Of a stretch of DNA of 36,301 bases, positions 30,040 through 36,301 are shown one piece after another (the stretch's first letter is position 1; the number at the start of each line of letters is the position of its first letter). Below the pieces are notes generated by a model that saw nothing but the letters and a program-made list of their open reading frames with translations, did no database searches and was not told where the DNA came from. This stretch comes from Chromatiales bacterium (GTDB lineage Bacteria > Pseudomonadota > Gammaproteobacteria > Ectothiorhodospirales > Ectothiorhodospiraceae): positions 1,920 through 38,220 of the forward strand of contig JAQVJI010000007.1 of assembly GCA_028695255.1 (NCBI GenBank), read 5' to 3'. A program made the translations under genes and the position numbers.

Positions 30040-30120
30040 GGTGGGTTTCGTTCCTCAACCCACCCCGTTCGTGAGATCGTAGAAATCGTAGGGTGGGCAA
30101 GCGAAGCATGCCCACGCGGA
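30040..30120. repeat. Family C REP pair (copy 3), downstream flank of the RAYT gene
   Basis: Like copy 2, but the left hairpin has lost its CCTAC foot (AACCCACCCCGTTCG), so only the right REP has an intact GTAG. It ends 27 bp before the RAYT stop codon. Confidence 0.88.
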
Positions 30121-30147
30121 CGGGCTATCCGACATGACGCCCCCGAT

Positions 30148-30678
30148 TCACTCCCCGTAACACGCACCCGCATCGATCTCGCCGCCCGCCCAGTCCTCCG
30201 GCAGCCAACCGGCCGCGACGTGGCGATGAAAACTCGACCACGGCCAATCCCGCACGCGCCTCACGAGACCGTGTTTCACGGGATTGAAATGCACGTAGGC
30301 AACGTGCCGCTCCAGGTCCGCCTCGTCACGGATGCGGTGCTCCCAGTAGCGGCGCTGCCAGATACCCTTTTCACGCCGCCCGATCAGGCTCGCGCGACGC
30401 CCCGCCGGCACGGGCAACGTCCTGGAAAAGCCGGATTTGATGAGGCGCCACCGCAATGGAAAGTCGGCATCGCCGTCGGGAAGTGCCCATACGGCGTGGA
30501 CGTGATCCGGCAGGACACAGATGGCAAGCGTGCGAAACGGATGCCTCGCCTGCACCCGCCGATAAACCGACCGAAGGCGATCCACCTCGTCGATCAACAG
30601 GCGTGAACGACGATCGGTAAGCGTAAGCGTGAAAAAATACGTCCCACCGGGGACGAAATCGCGACGATAGCGTGGCAT
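30148..30678 (-). CDS. rayT: REP-associated tyrosine transposase (RAYT)
   Basis: A 176-residue Y1/HUH single-strand DNA transposase of the REP-associated (TnpA-REP) family, related to IS200/IS605 TnpA. It opens MPRYRRDFVPGGTYFFTLTL. The HUH motif is in LPDHVHAVWALPDGD. The catalytic-Tyr helix is YVHFNPVKHGLV, and the C-terminal DWPWSSFHRHVAAGWLPEDWAG closely parallels the E. coli RAYT. RAYTs bind and cleave REP hairpins with a GTAG foot; GTAG-bearing REP pairs flank this gene on both sides. Like other RAYTs it is a single-copy gene without IS ends, thought to be domesticated. All motifs are intact, so it may be active. Confidence 0.93.
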   Translation of the reverse strand: MPRYRRDFVPGGTYFFTLTLTDRRSRLLIDEVDRLRSVYRRVQARHPFRTLAICVLPDHVHAVWALPDGDADFPLRWRLIKSGFSRTLPVPAGRRASLIGRREKGIWQRRYWEHRIRDEADLERHVAYVHFNPVKHGLVRRVRDWPWSSFHRHVAAGWLPEDWAGGEIDAGACYGE

Positions 30679-30720
30679 GCAAGACCTCCCTGTCCGCGCA
30701 GGAACACGTTCATAACCTAC

Positions 30721-30800
30721 CCGCGTGGGTTTCGTTCCTCAACCCACCCTACCCGTTCGTGAAATCGTAGGGTGGGCAAGCGAAGCATGCCCACGCGGAC
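30721..30800. repeat. Family C REP pair (copy 4), upstream flank of the RAYT gene
   Basis: CCGCGTGGGTTTCGTTCCTC-AACCCACCCTAC then a shorter 14-nt spacer and GTAGGGTGGGCAAGCGAAGC-ATGCCCACGCGG. Both GTAG feet are intact. It starts 42 bp upstream of the RAYT ATG. Confidence 0.9.
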
Positions 30801-30820
30801 GCGGAACCCGGACACATCGT

Positions 30821-30853
30821 CCGCGTGGGTTTCGTTCCTCAACCCACCCTACG
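30821..30853. repeat. Family C half-element (copy 5) overlapping the glycosyltransferase 3' end
   Basis: Only the GCGTGGGTTTCGTTCCTC-AACCCACCCTACG hairpin is present. On the minus strand it supplies the last codons and the TGA stop of the glycosyltransferase. Confidence 0.88.
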
Positions 30854-31990
30854 CAAGGCTGCGATCAGCCCGTCCACCGCACGGCCGATGGTGAGTTCGC
30901 CAGCGCGCCGCCGGCCTTCGCTGCGCAGCACGGCGGCGCGTGCCGGGTCGGCCAACAGCGCCAGCACGGCGTCCGCCAGCGCCGCCGCATCGCCCGGCGG
31001 CACCAGACATCCCTGGTCCGGATGCGTAATGATCTCGCGCGGGCCATACGGGCAGTCGGTCGCCACCACCGGCACACCGGCCGCCATGGCCTCCAGCACC
31101 GAGTAGCCGAAGCCCTCGAATTCGCAGGTGTGCACGAACACGGCCGAGCGCGCGAGATAGGGATAGACGTTGCCGACGTGGCCGAGAAAGGCCGCGCGCT
31201 CGGCCAATCCCATATCCCGCAATGCCCGCTCCATGCCCTCACGCTCCGGACCGTCGCCCAGCACCACGAAACCCGCATCGCCGACGGCACAGACGCGCGT
31301 CATCAGGTCGATCATCAAGGCGGGATTTTTTTCGTACACCAGGCGCGAGGCGATGCAGACCAGCGGCCGGCCATCCAGTGCCGCCGGCACGGGCCGCTCC
31401 GGTGCCTCGGCGACGAGCCGCTCGACCGCCTCGACGTCGATGCCGTTCGGCACCACCGCCACCTTGCGTCGCGGCACCCTGAAACGCCGCACGAGTTCAT
31501 CACCCACGCCCGTCGACGGCACCACCACGCGCGACGCCAGCCAGCCGGTCAGCGTGGTCGCGAGATACATGAGGCGTCCGCTCGGCGTGCCGCGTTCATA
31601 ACGCCGGTAATACTCCCAGGCCGGCCCGCGGAAACTCGCCACCAGACGTGCCCGATGGCGGCACAGACGCAGGGCGAGCGCGGCCACGGCGGCCGAATAG
31701 TGCATCATGCCGAGCACCACGTCGGGCCGCTCGCGGTCGATCACGGCCGCGACGCGTCGCGCGTCGGCAAACAGTGCGGAAGGCGTGGAAAACCACACGG
31801 CAAGCCCCAGTCCCGTCGTGTCCGCGTGGGCATCCCAACCCGAGGCGATGCGTTCGGCCATGAAGGCCGGCGCCGCCAGCACGACGCGGTCGAAACGGCG
31901 CGGCATGCGTTCCAGCAGATTGGCCGTGGTCCGTTCCGCGCCGCCCCAGCTTCCGGCCAGGTGCAGCACGAGCAGGGACTCAGAGGACAT
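30839..31990 (-). CDS. GT4-family glycosyltransferase
   Basis: A 383-residue GT-B retaining glycosyltransferase. The N-terminal acceptor domain begins LLVLHLAGSWGGAERTTANLLERM. The donor domain shows VVPNGIDVEAVE, VCIASRLVYEKNP, and the EX7E motif in CEFEGFGYSVLEAMAAGVPVVATD. The gene overlaps the 3' end of the ABC permease by 11 nt, so it is coupled to polysaccharide export. It probably acts in surface-glycan assembly in the cytoplasm. Its C-terminal codons (RRVG and TGA stop) lie in a family C REP hairpin, so the end of the protein was probably reset by the repeat. Sugar specificity cannot be read. Confidence 0.9.
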   Translation of the reverse strand: MSSESLLVLHLAGSWGGAERTTANLLERMPRRFDRVVLAAPAFMAERIASGWDAHADTTGLGLAVWFSTPSALFADARRVAAVIDRERPDVVLGMMHYSAAVAALALRLCRHRARLVASFRGPAWEYYRRYERGTPSGRLMYLATTLTGWLASRVVVPSTGVGDELVRRFRVPRRKVAVVPNGIDVEAVERLVAEAPERPVPAALDGRPLVCIASRLVYEKNPALMIDLMTRVCAVGDAGFVVLGDGPEREGMERALRDMGLAERAAFLGHVGNVYPYLARSAVFVHTCEFEGFGYSVLEAMAAGVPVVATDCPYGPREIITHPDQGCLVPPGDAAALADAVLALLADPARAAVLRSEGRRRAGELTIGRAVDGLIAALRRVG

Positions 31991-32771
31991 CCGCGAAGCC
32001 GGGTTGCAGACGCCGGAACACCATCCGCCCGAGCACCAGCGAAAGCCCCGCCATCGCCACCAGCCCGATCAGTGCCGGAATGGAAGGCGCGCGATCCCAC
32101 AGCACGACGCCGTGGTAGGCCTCGGCCCAGACGGTGTAGGGATTGAGATAGACCCAGCCCTGCATCGACTCCGGCACCGCGGCCAGCGGATACAGCACCG
32201 GGGAGGTGAAGAAGACGATCTGCAACAGCGGCGCCAGCGCATGCTCCAGATCACGCAGATAGACGGTCAAGGCGGAGAAGAACAACACCAGCCCGCTGGT
32301 CATGACCACCTGCAAGGCCAACAGGAACGGCAGCCAGAACAGTTGCAGCGCGGTGACGTGGCCCAGCCAGACGAAGAAGACCAGCAGGAACACCAGGTAG
32401 ATCGCCCAGTAGCGCAGCATCACGCCGCCGGCCGTCGCCAGCGGGAAAATCTGCACCGGGAAACTGACCTTCTTCACCACCGACCGGCGCGCCACCACTG
32501 CCGACGCGCCGCGGGCGATCGACTCCTGCAACGCGACCCAGGGCAGGAAGGCCGACAGTAGATAGACGATGAAAGGCAGCTCCTGCCCGGTCGCAAGCCC
32601 CGGCACGCGCACCTGCAGGATGGTCGCGAACACCAGCCAGTAGACCAGCACCAGGAACAGCGGCTGGGCGAAGCTCCAGCCGAGCCCCAGCCAGGAACCG
32701 GCCTGCTGTTCGGCGAGATCGCGCCAGACGAAGGGCCAGATGAGTCGGATCGGACGCAGGACGCGCTGCAT
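31980..32771 (-). CDS. wzm: ABC-2 type polysaccharide export permease (Wzm-like)
   Basis: A 263-residue inner-membrane permease with six hydrophobic helices. Family features are the N-terminal amphipathic DLAEQQAGSWLGLGWSFAQPL (the KxxxLGxxW-type stretch), VKKVSFPVQIFPLA after the second helix, VYLRDLEHAL, and the C-terminal SPVLYPLAAVPE...YLNPYTVWAEAYHGVVL. Such permeases export lipid-linked O-antigen or capsule with a Wzt/TagH-type ATPase. The matching ATPase is not adjacent in the same operon but encoded divergently at 34006. The glycosyltransferase follows with an 11-nt overlap. The symbol is by family analogy. Confidence 0.87.
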   Translation of the reverse strand: MQRVLRPIRLIWPFVWRDLAEQQAGSWLGLGWSFAQPLFLVLVYWLVFATILQVRVPGLATGQELPFIVYLLSAFLPWVALQESIARGASAVVARRSVVKKVSFPVQIFPLATAGGVMLRYWAIYLVFLLVFFVWLGHVTALQLFWLPFLLALQVVMTSGLVLFFSALTVYLRDLEHALAPLLQIVFFTSPVLYPLAAVPESMQGWVYLNPYTVWAEAYHGVVLWDRAPSIPALIGLVAMAGLSLVLGRMVFRRLQPGFADVL

Positions 32772-32809
32772 TTCAAGGTATCTCGATGATGGTGGCGTGC
32801 AAGACGCGC

Positions 32810-32815
32810 ATTATA
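32810..32815 (-). promoter_or_regulatory. Consensus -10 box for the permease operon
   Basis: A perfect TATAAT on the minus strand lies 39 nt before the permease ATG. A -35 at the right distance is poor. It is in the 198-bp divergent gap shared with the radical SAM gene. Confidence 0.45.
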
Positions 32816-32906
32816 GCCACAGGCATGGCCGGGAATCGGTCATCGCCCGCGGATTCGGCACGCGGCCCGTCGAACAGCGCGACTCGAAAGACCGGTGCCG
32901 GTGCTG

Positions 32907-32915
32907 TGCTATCAT
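32907..32915 (+). promoter_or_regulatory. Candidate extended -10 for the radical SAM gene
   Basis: TGCTATCAT fits an extended -10 (TGn-TATnAT), 55 nt before the ATG at 32970. It is about 100 bp from, and divergent to, the permease promoter candidate. Confidence 0.42.
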
Positions 32916-32969
32916 CGCGCGATTCTCACTCTCACCCACCCCACAACCCGCCTGGGGCAGGAAAACCGC

Positions 32970-33992
32970 ATGCAGTGGCCAAAACCGATACGTCGTCTCA
33001 GGGATCGGGCGGTGGCTTATTCAATGGAATTTTTCTATCGCAAGTATTTCGAATGGGGCCTGCCGACGCGCCGTTTCGTGCAGGTCAACATCGAGACCAA
33101 CACGATCTGTACGCGCACCTGCCATTTCTGTCTGTTCGGCATCCGCGAAGACGTACCGTCGACGCGCATTCCGGCCGAGCTGTATTTCCGCATCATCGAC
33201 GAACTGGCGGCGATGAATTATGCCGGACGCCTGTCGCTGTTCAGCATCAACGAACCGCTGACCGACAAGCGCATCTACGACTTCGTGCGCTACGCGAACC
33301 TGATGCTGCCGAACGCCTATCAGGTGCTGGTCAGCAACGGCGACCTCATGACCCGCGAGCGTCTGGATCTGCTGCTCGAATGCGGCCTCGATCTGCTGAT
33401 GATCAATTCATACGATCAGGAAGCCCACGCCCGCAATCGCGAGCTGTGCGACTATGCCGAATCCGCCTATCCGGGCCGGATCCAGCACTCCGACCGCACC
33501 ACCTATGACGCCTGGGTCGGTCGCGCCGGGTACGTCGAGCAATATGCCAAACCGCCGGTCGCGGGCTATTGCGACCTGCCCAATTACGCGCTGACGATCA
33601 AACCGGACGGCAAGGTCCTGGCCTGCTGTCACGACTTCGATGGTCAGAACACCGTCGGCGACCTGACGCGACAATCGGTCATGGAGGCATGGTACGGGGC
33701 CAGCTTCGAGACCCTGCGGCGGCACCTGAACAAGGGCGACCGCGGCGCGTCGGAGCTGTGCAGCCGTTGCGACCACCAGCCCGATCTGGACTACTTCCGC
33801 TGGAATCACAGCCTGGCCTGGAGGCAGGGCAAGGCACGGCGCCTGTTCCCCGCCAAGCCCGATACTGCCTCGCTGCATCAGGCGCATGCGATCAGACACA
33901 AGCACGTCGAACGCGAACGTCGCCGCCCGGCACGCGAGGCGGCACCCGTCACCTTCCACCCACCCGCCGCCGGGACCGGAACCCACGGTTGA
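32970..33992 (+). CDS. Radical SAM / SPASM-domain protein
   Basis: A 340-residue radical SAM enzyme. The [4Fe-4S]-SAM site is CTRTCHFC (about residues 48-55) after VNIETNTI. A C-terminal SPASM-type Cys set is visible: GYCDLPNYALTIKPDGKVLACCHDFDG and LCSRCD. SPASM enzymes often modify peptides, but related proteins also occur in polysaccharide and glycolipid loci. A basic, His/Arg-rich tail of ~50 residues follows (HKHVERERRRPAREA). AGGA lies ~8 nt before the ATG at 32970; the ORF-track start at 32895 is upstream of the promoter candidate. It lies 13 bp before the Wzt-like ATPase gene, so the two are likely co-transcribed. Substrate unknown. Confidence 0.85.
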   Translation: MQWPKPIRRLRDRAVAYSMEFFYRKYFEWGLPTRRFVQVNIETNTICTRTCHFCLFGIREDVPSTRIPAELYFRIIDELAAMNYAGRLSLFSINEPLTDKRIYDFVRYANLMLPNAYQVLVSNGDLMTRERLDLLLECGLDLLMINSYDQEAHARNRELCDYAESAYPGRIQHSDRTTYDAWVGRAGYVEQYAKPPVAGYCDLPNYALTIKPDGKVLACCHDFDGQNTVGDLTRQSVMEAWYGASFETLRRHLNKGDRGASELCSRCDHQPDLDYFRWNHSLAWRQGKARRLFPAKPDTASLHQAHAIRHKHVERERRRPAREAAPVTFHPPAAGTGTHG

Positions 33993-34005
33993 ACGGACTC
34001 GACAC

Positions 34006-35172
34006 ATGAACGGAAGCACACCGGCCCTGCGGGTCGACCACCTGCGCAAGGTCTACCCGACCTACGCCAGCGCGACCGACCGGCTGCGCGGCCTGCTGTT
34101 CAACAAGCCCTGCCACACCGACTTCGTCGCGCTGCAGGACGTCAGCTTCGAACTCGGGCAGGGGCGCTGCCTCGGCATCGTCGGCGACAACGGCTCCGGC
34201 AAAAGCACGCTGATGCAGATGATCGCCGGCACCCTCACGCCCACCAGCGGCCGCATCGAACGCAACGGCACCGTGCTCGGCCTGCTGGAACTGGGCGTCG
34301 GCTTTCATCACGAGTTCACCGGACGGCAGAACGTCTTTCTCTACGGCGACGTGCTCGGCATATCACCCGCGCTCGTCCGATCCAAGTTCGACGAGATCGT
34401 GGAATTTTCAGAACTCGGCGACTTCATCGACCGCCCGCTCAAGACCTACTCCACCGGCATGGTGATGCGGCTGGCCTACTCCACCGTCACCCTGCTCGAC
34501 CCGGAGATACTCATCATCGACGAGGCGCTGTCGGTCGGCGACGCGCACTTCCAGAAGAAGTGCATCGACCACATCATGCGCATCAAGCAGAAGGGACGCA
34601 CCATCGTGTTCTGCTCGCACAGCACCTATCAGGTCGGCATGCTGTGCGACGAAACGCTCTGGCTCAAGCAGGGCAAGGTCGAGCGATTCGGAGAAACGGC
34701 ACAGGTCATCGCCGCCTACGAGGCCTACCAGCAGGCCAAGAGCGAACCCGCCGACATCGAGGCCGCGTCGGTCGAAGTACCCGTCAGGATCGCCGAGGTC
34801 GACATCCTGAATCCGCTGCCGATCGAGCGCGGAGACGATCTCAAGGTGCGCATCGTCACCGAAAGTCTGTCGGACGACATCCCGTTTCACGTCATGCTGT
34901 CGATCAAGTTCGGCAGCGACTACGGCGTGTACGCGACCGGCACGCAACTCACCGGCCGGCAACCGCTCTGCGGCGGCCGGCGCGAGATCGTCGTAACCTA
35001 CCCCAACGTGCCCTTGATGGGCGGATACTACTGGCTGCACGTCCGCATCCTGGACGACAAGGGCCTCATGATCTACCACGAAAAGACCCTGCTCGATCCG
35101 GAACTGGAAGTACGCCGCGACAGCCTCGAACGCGGCGTCTGCTATCTGGAGAATCACTGGGAGATCCGCTGA
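34006..35172 (+). CDS. wzt: Wzt-like polysaccharide ABC transporter ATPase with C-terminal sugar-binding domain
   Basis: A 388-residue ATPase. The nucleotide-binding domain (1-~240) has Walker A GDNGSGKST, the family's unusual signature YSTGMVMRLAYS in place of LSGGQ, Walker B EILIIDEALSVGD and the H-loop FCSHS. The ELGVGFHHEFTGRQN stretch is typical of Wzt/TagH/KpsT-like O-antigen exporters. A C-terminal domain (~260-388; VDILNPLPIERGDDLKVRI, GGYYWLHVRILDDKG) resembles Wzt_C, which reads the non-reducing end of the glycan chain. It should partner with the permease at 31980, encoded in the opposite direction. The next gene downstream is separated by two family C repeats. Confidence 0.92.
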   Translation: MNGSTPALRVDHLRKVYPTYASATDRLRGLLFNKPCHTDFVALQDVSFELGQGRCLGIVGDNGSGKSTLMQMIAGTLTPTSGRIERNGTVLGLLELGVGFHHEFTGRQNVFLYGDVLGISPALVRSKFDEIVEFSELGDFIDRPLKTYSTGMVMRLAYSTVTLLDPEILIIDEALSVGDAHFQKKCIDHIMRIKQKGRTIVFCSHSTYQVGMLCDETLWLKQGKVERFGETAQVIAAYEAYQQAKSEPADIEAASVEVPVRIAEVDILNPLPIERGDDLKVRIVTESLSDDIPFHVMLSIKFGSDYGVYATGTQLTGRQPLCGGRREIVVTYPNVPLMGGYYWLHVRILDDKGLMIYHEKTLLDPELEVRRDSLERGVCYLENHWEIR

Positions 35173-35184
35173 CGCGGCAGCACC

Positions 35185-35400
35185 TCCCGCGTGGGTTTCG
35201 TTCCTCAACCCACCCTACGCCGTTCGTGGTCCACAGGGTGTAGGGTGGGCAAAGCGCAGCGTGCCCACGCAGTGGCGGTGCCGGACGCACCTCCTGCGTG
35301 GGTTTCGTTCCTCAACCCACCCTACGCCGTTCGTGGTCCACAGGGTGTAGGGTGGGCAAAGCGCAGCGTGCCCACGCGGTGGCGGTGCCGGACGCACCTC
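35185..35400. repeat. Two tandem family C units, 107-bp period (copies 6 and 7)
   Basis: Two almost identical ~107-bp units run head to tail. Each is the GCGTGGGTTTCGTTCCTC-AACCCACCCTACG hairpin, spacer CCGTTCGTGGTCCACAGGGT, then GTAGGGTGGGCAAAGCGCAGC-GTGCCCACGC and GTGGCGGTGCCGGACGCACCTC. The unit differs from the RAYT-flanking copies in spacer and in the right-hand loop. It fills most of the 336-bp gap between wzt and the small ORF/methyltransferase; the rest of that gap holds the small ORF at 35402. Confidence 0.9.
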
Positions 35401-35401
35401 T

Positions 35402-35509
35402 TCACGATCCCCGGAGCACCCGCCGTAGCAGGGAACGCATCCGCACCGACACGCTGAGACGATCGAGCGTCACCCGCTGCATGTCCTGAATCGATTCCAA
35501 CCGGGTCAT
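35402..35509 (-). CDS. Possible 35-residue coupled ORF after the methyltransferase gene
   Basis: ATG overlaps the methyltransferase stop (TGATG), a strong coupling signal. The frame runs MTRLESIQDMQRVTLDRLSVS and then a very basic helix-like tail, ending 2 nt outside the repeat block. No homologue is recognised. It could be a real small protein, or the stub of a longer downstream gene (for example a glycosyltransferase) cut off when the repeat units arrived. It is absent from the ORF track because of its size. Confidence 0.35.
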   Translation of the reverse strand: MTRLESIQDMQRVTLDRLSVSVRMRSLLRRVLRGS

Positions 35510-36156
35510 CAGGTCACGCAGACCTTGGCCACCGGCTGCCCCCCCGCAATCTCGGCCGGAACGACGGGCAAATCCTCGTGGACGCCGCAGTCCGGATCAT
35601 GGACGGCGATCCAGACGCCCGAGTGCGGAATGAATTTATTGAAACCAAGGGCCAGAAAATCCTCCTGCGACCACTGCGAGCGATGCGTCTCGAAGTCGTT
35701 GCCGGCAACTTCCTGCGGCATGACATTCTTGGGTACCGAGACGATCACGCTGCGACTGATGCGCTGAAGCTGCCGGACGAACTCGATGCCGTCCTGCTTG
35801 CTCAGATGCTCGATGATCGCCAGCGCCAGTGCGATGTCGTACTTCGCATCGGGCAGTTTCGGCAGGGCCGTGCGCACGTCCTCGATCAGGATGTCGTCAT
35901 AGGCCCAGCGCGGGATGAATTCGAGATAGTCCTCGAAACCCTCGATGGCATCGATGACGGTATCCCAGCGCTTGTAGCGCTCGCCGTTGCGGAACAGTTT
36001 CTTGTCGAACGACTCATCGTCGTAGAGATCGAGCTGGACACGGCACAACATGCCGTAGACGCCGAGGCCACAGCCCACGTCGATCATGCGTCGCGGTCGG
36101 ATGCGACGAACTTCCTCCATGATGGGCGTGATCTGCTGGGCATTGCTGTAGGGCAT
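35509..36156 (-). CDS. SAM-dependent class I methyltransferase
   Basis: A 215-residue methyltransferase. SAM-binding motif I is RMIDVGCGLGVYGMLCR; the acidic post-I residue is in LDLYDD. Motif IV-like YDIALALAIIEHLSKQDGIEFV and IVSVPKNVMPQEVAGND follow, as in enzymes that methylate small molecules or sugars. AGGAGG lies 6 nt before the ATG at 36156, which decides the start; the track's start at 36240 is upstream. The position next to the polysaccharide export genes suggests glycan methylation, for instance chain capping recognised by Wzt_C, but that is inference. Confidence 0.85.
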   Translation of the reverse strand: MPYSNAQQITPIMEEVRRIRPRRMIDVGCGLGVYGMLCRVQLDLYDDESFDKKLFRNGERYKRWDTVIDAIEGFEDYLEFIPRWAYDDILIEDVRTALPKLPDAKYDIALALAIIEHLSKQDGIEFVRQLQRISRSVIVSVPKNVMPQEVAGNDFETHRSQWSQEDFLALGFNKFIPHSGVWIAVHDPDCGVHEDLPVVPAEIAGGQPVAKVCVT

Positions 36157-36231
36157 GATGACCTCCTGTCGCGGAAGAGAGTGATCGCGGCATACCGGAA
36201 TCGTCGGGCCAATTCCGTTTGCCACGGCGCC

Positions 36232-36260
36232 ATTCTGCACGGCACCGAACCATATTTCAA
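36232..36260 (-). promoter_or_regulatory. Candidate sigma-70 promoter of the methyltransferase gene
   Basis: Minus strand TTGAAA - 17 nt - CAGAAT, located 76 nt before the ATG. The -35 matches 5 of 6 consensus bases, the -10 matches 4 of 6, and the spacing is optimal. Confidence 0.42.
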
Positions 36261-36270
36261 AGTCGACGAC

Positions 36271-36301
36271 GCAGGGTGGGTTGAGGAACGGAACCCACGC
36301 G
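36271..36301. repeat. Family C half-element at the right window edge (copy 8)
   Basis: GCAGGGTGGGTTGAGGAACG-GAACCCACGCG is the left-type family C hairpin in reverse orientation, with GCAG in place of GTAG. It may continue beyond the window. Confidence 0.8.

Noticed and set aside
30148-30678. Ordinary IS200/IS605 insertion sequence
   Set aside because: The protein matches the REP-associated clade and the flanks are REP pairs; no IS ends or tnpB are present.
29929-30853. CRISPR array
   Set aside because: Repeats are palindromic, unevenly spaced and spread across the window, with no regular spacers or cas genes.
35191-35489. Short ORFs beginning MGFVPQPTLR
   Set aside because: Recurrent translation of the family C hairpin itself, also at 30725 and 30825; a known type of mis-annotation, not genes.

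Overview
The window is high-GC DNA (roughly two-thirds G+C by eye), densely coding, and typical of a gammaproteobacterial chromosome. Three syntenic blocks known from that class are present: rluD-pgeF-clpB divergent from bamD; leuS-lptE-holA-nadD-rsfS-rlmH with a ybeL-like gene divergent from leuS; and nadE next to glnB. The pilSR pair, the many GTAG-type REP palindromes and the gene mix suggest a Chromatiales/Ectothiorhodospiraceae-like or related environmental lineage. The genus cannot be fixed from the sequence alone.

Layout. 1-11000 is mostly housekeeping and mostly on the minus strand: clpB (cut by the left edge, with a consensus heat-shock promoter), def, a two-ACT GcvR-like protein, pgeF and rluD; then bamD and a nitroreductase on plus; then glnB, nadE, an orphan protein and sucCD on minus. 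11150-17660 is a plus-strand run with short gaps or overlapping starts: a double-CDGSH Fe-S protein, a PP0621-like membrane protein, pilS, pilR, and a three-gene GtrA/GtrB/GtrII-type lipid-linked sugar transfer cassette. 17670-26042 is a long minus-strand block (leuS, lptE, vapB, vapC, holA, proA, nadD, rsfS, rlmH) into which a toxin-antitoxin pair and proA have been inserted relative to the E. coli order.

26200-36301 is more accessory. It has a zinc-ribbon protein, an abundant-looking secreted orphan protein with its own strong terminator, an Asp-box (BNR) propeller fused to an NTF2-like domain, a REP-associated tyrosine transposase (RAYT) flanked by pairs of its probable REP palindromes, and a surface-polysaccharide locus. 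That locus holds an ABC-2 permease and glycosyltransferase on minus, a radical SAM/SPASM enzyme and Wzt-type ATPase on plus, and a methyltransferase on minus.

The most distinctive signal is the palindromic repeats. At least four families are visible: A, CCCTCTCCC..GGGAGAGGG; B, GTAGGAGCGGCGGCAGCC; C, GTAGGGTGGG hairpins, which flank the RAYT; and D, CTCGCTGAGGACGCCGGGA. A unique 104-bp nested palindrome also separates vapB from vapC. Some copies overlap genes: a family A copy lies in frame inside leuS, beside the editing-domain threonine motif, and family C and D copies supply the stop codons of a glycosyltransferase and of nadD. No tRNA, rRNA, CRISPR array, integrase or prophage structural gene was seen. 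Most long antisense ORFs in the track are shadows caused by G/C-rich third codon positions.
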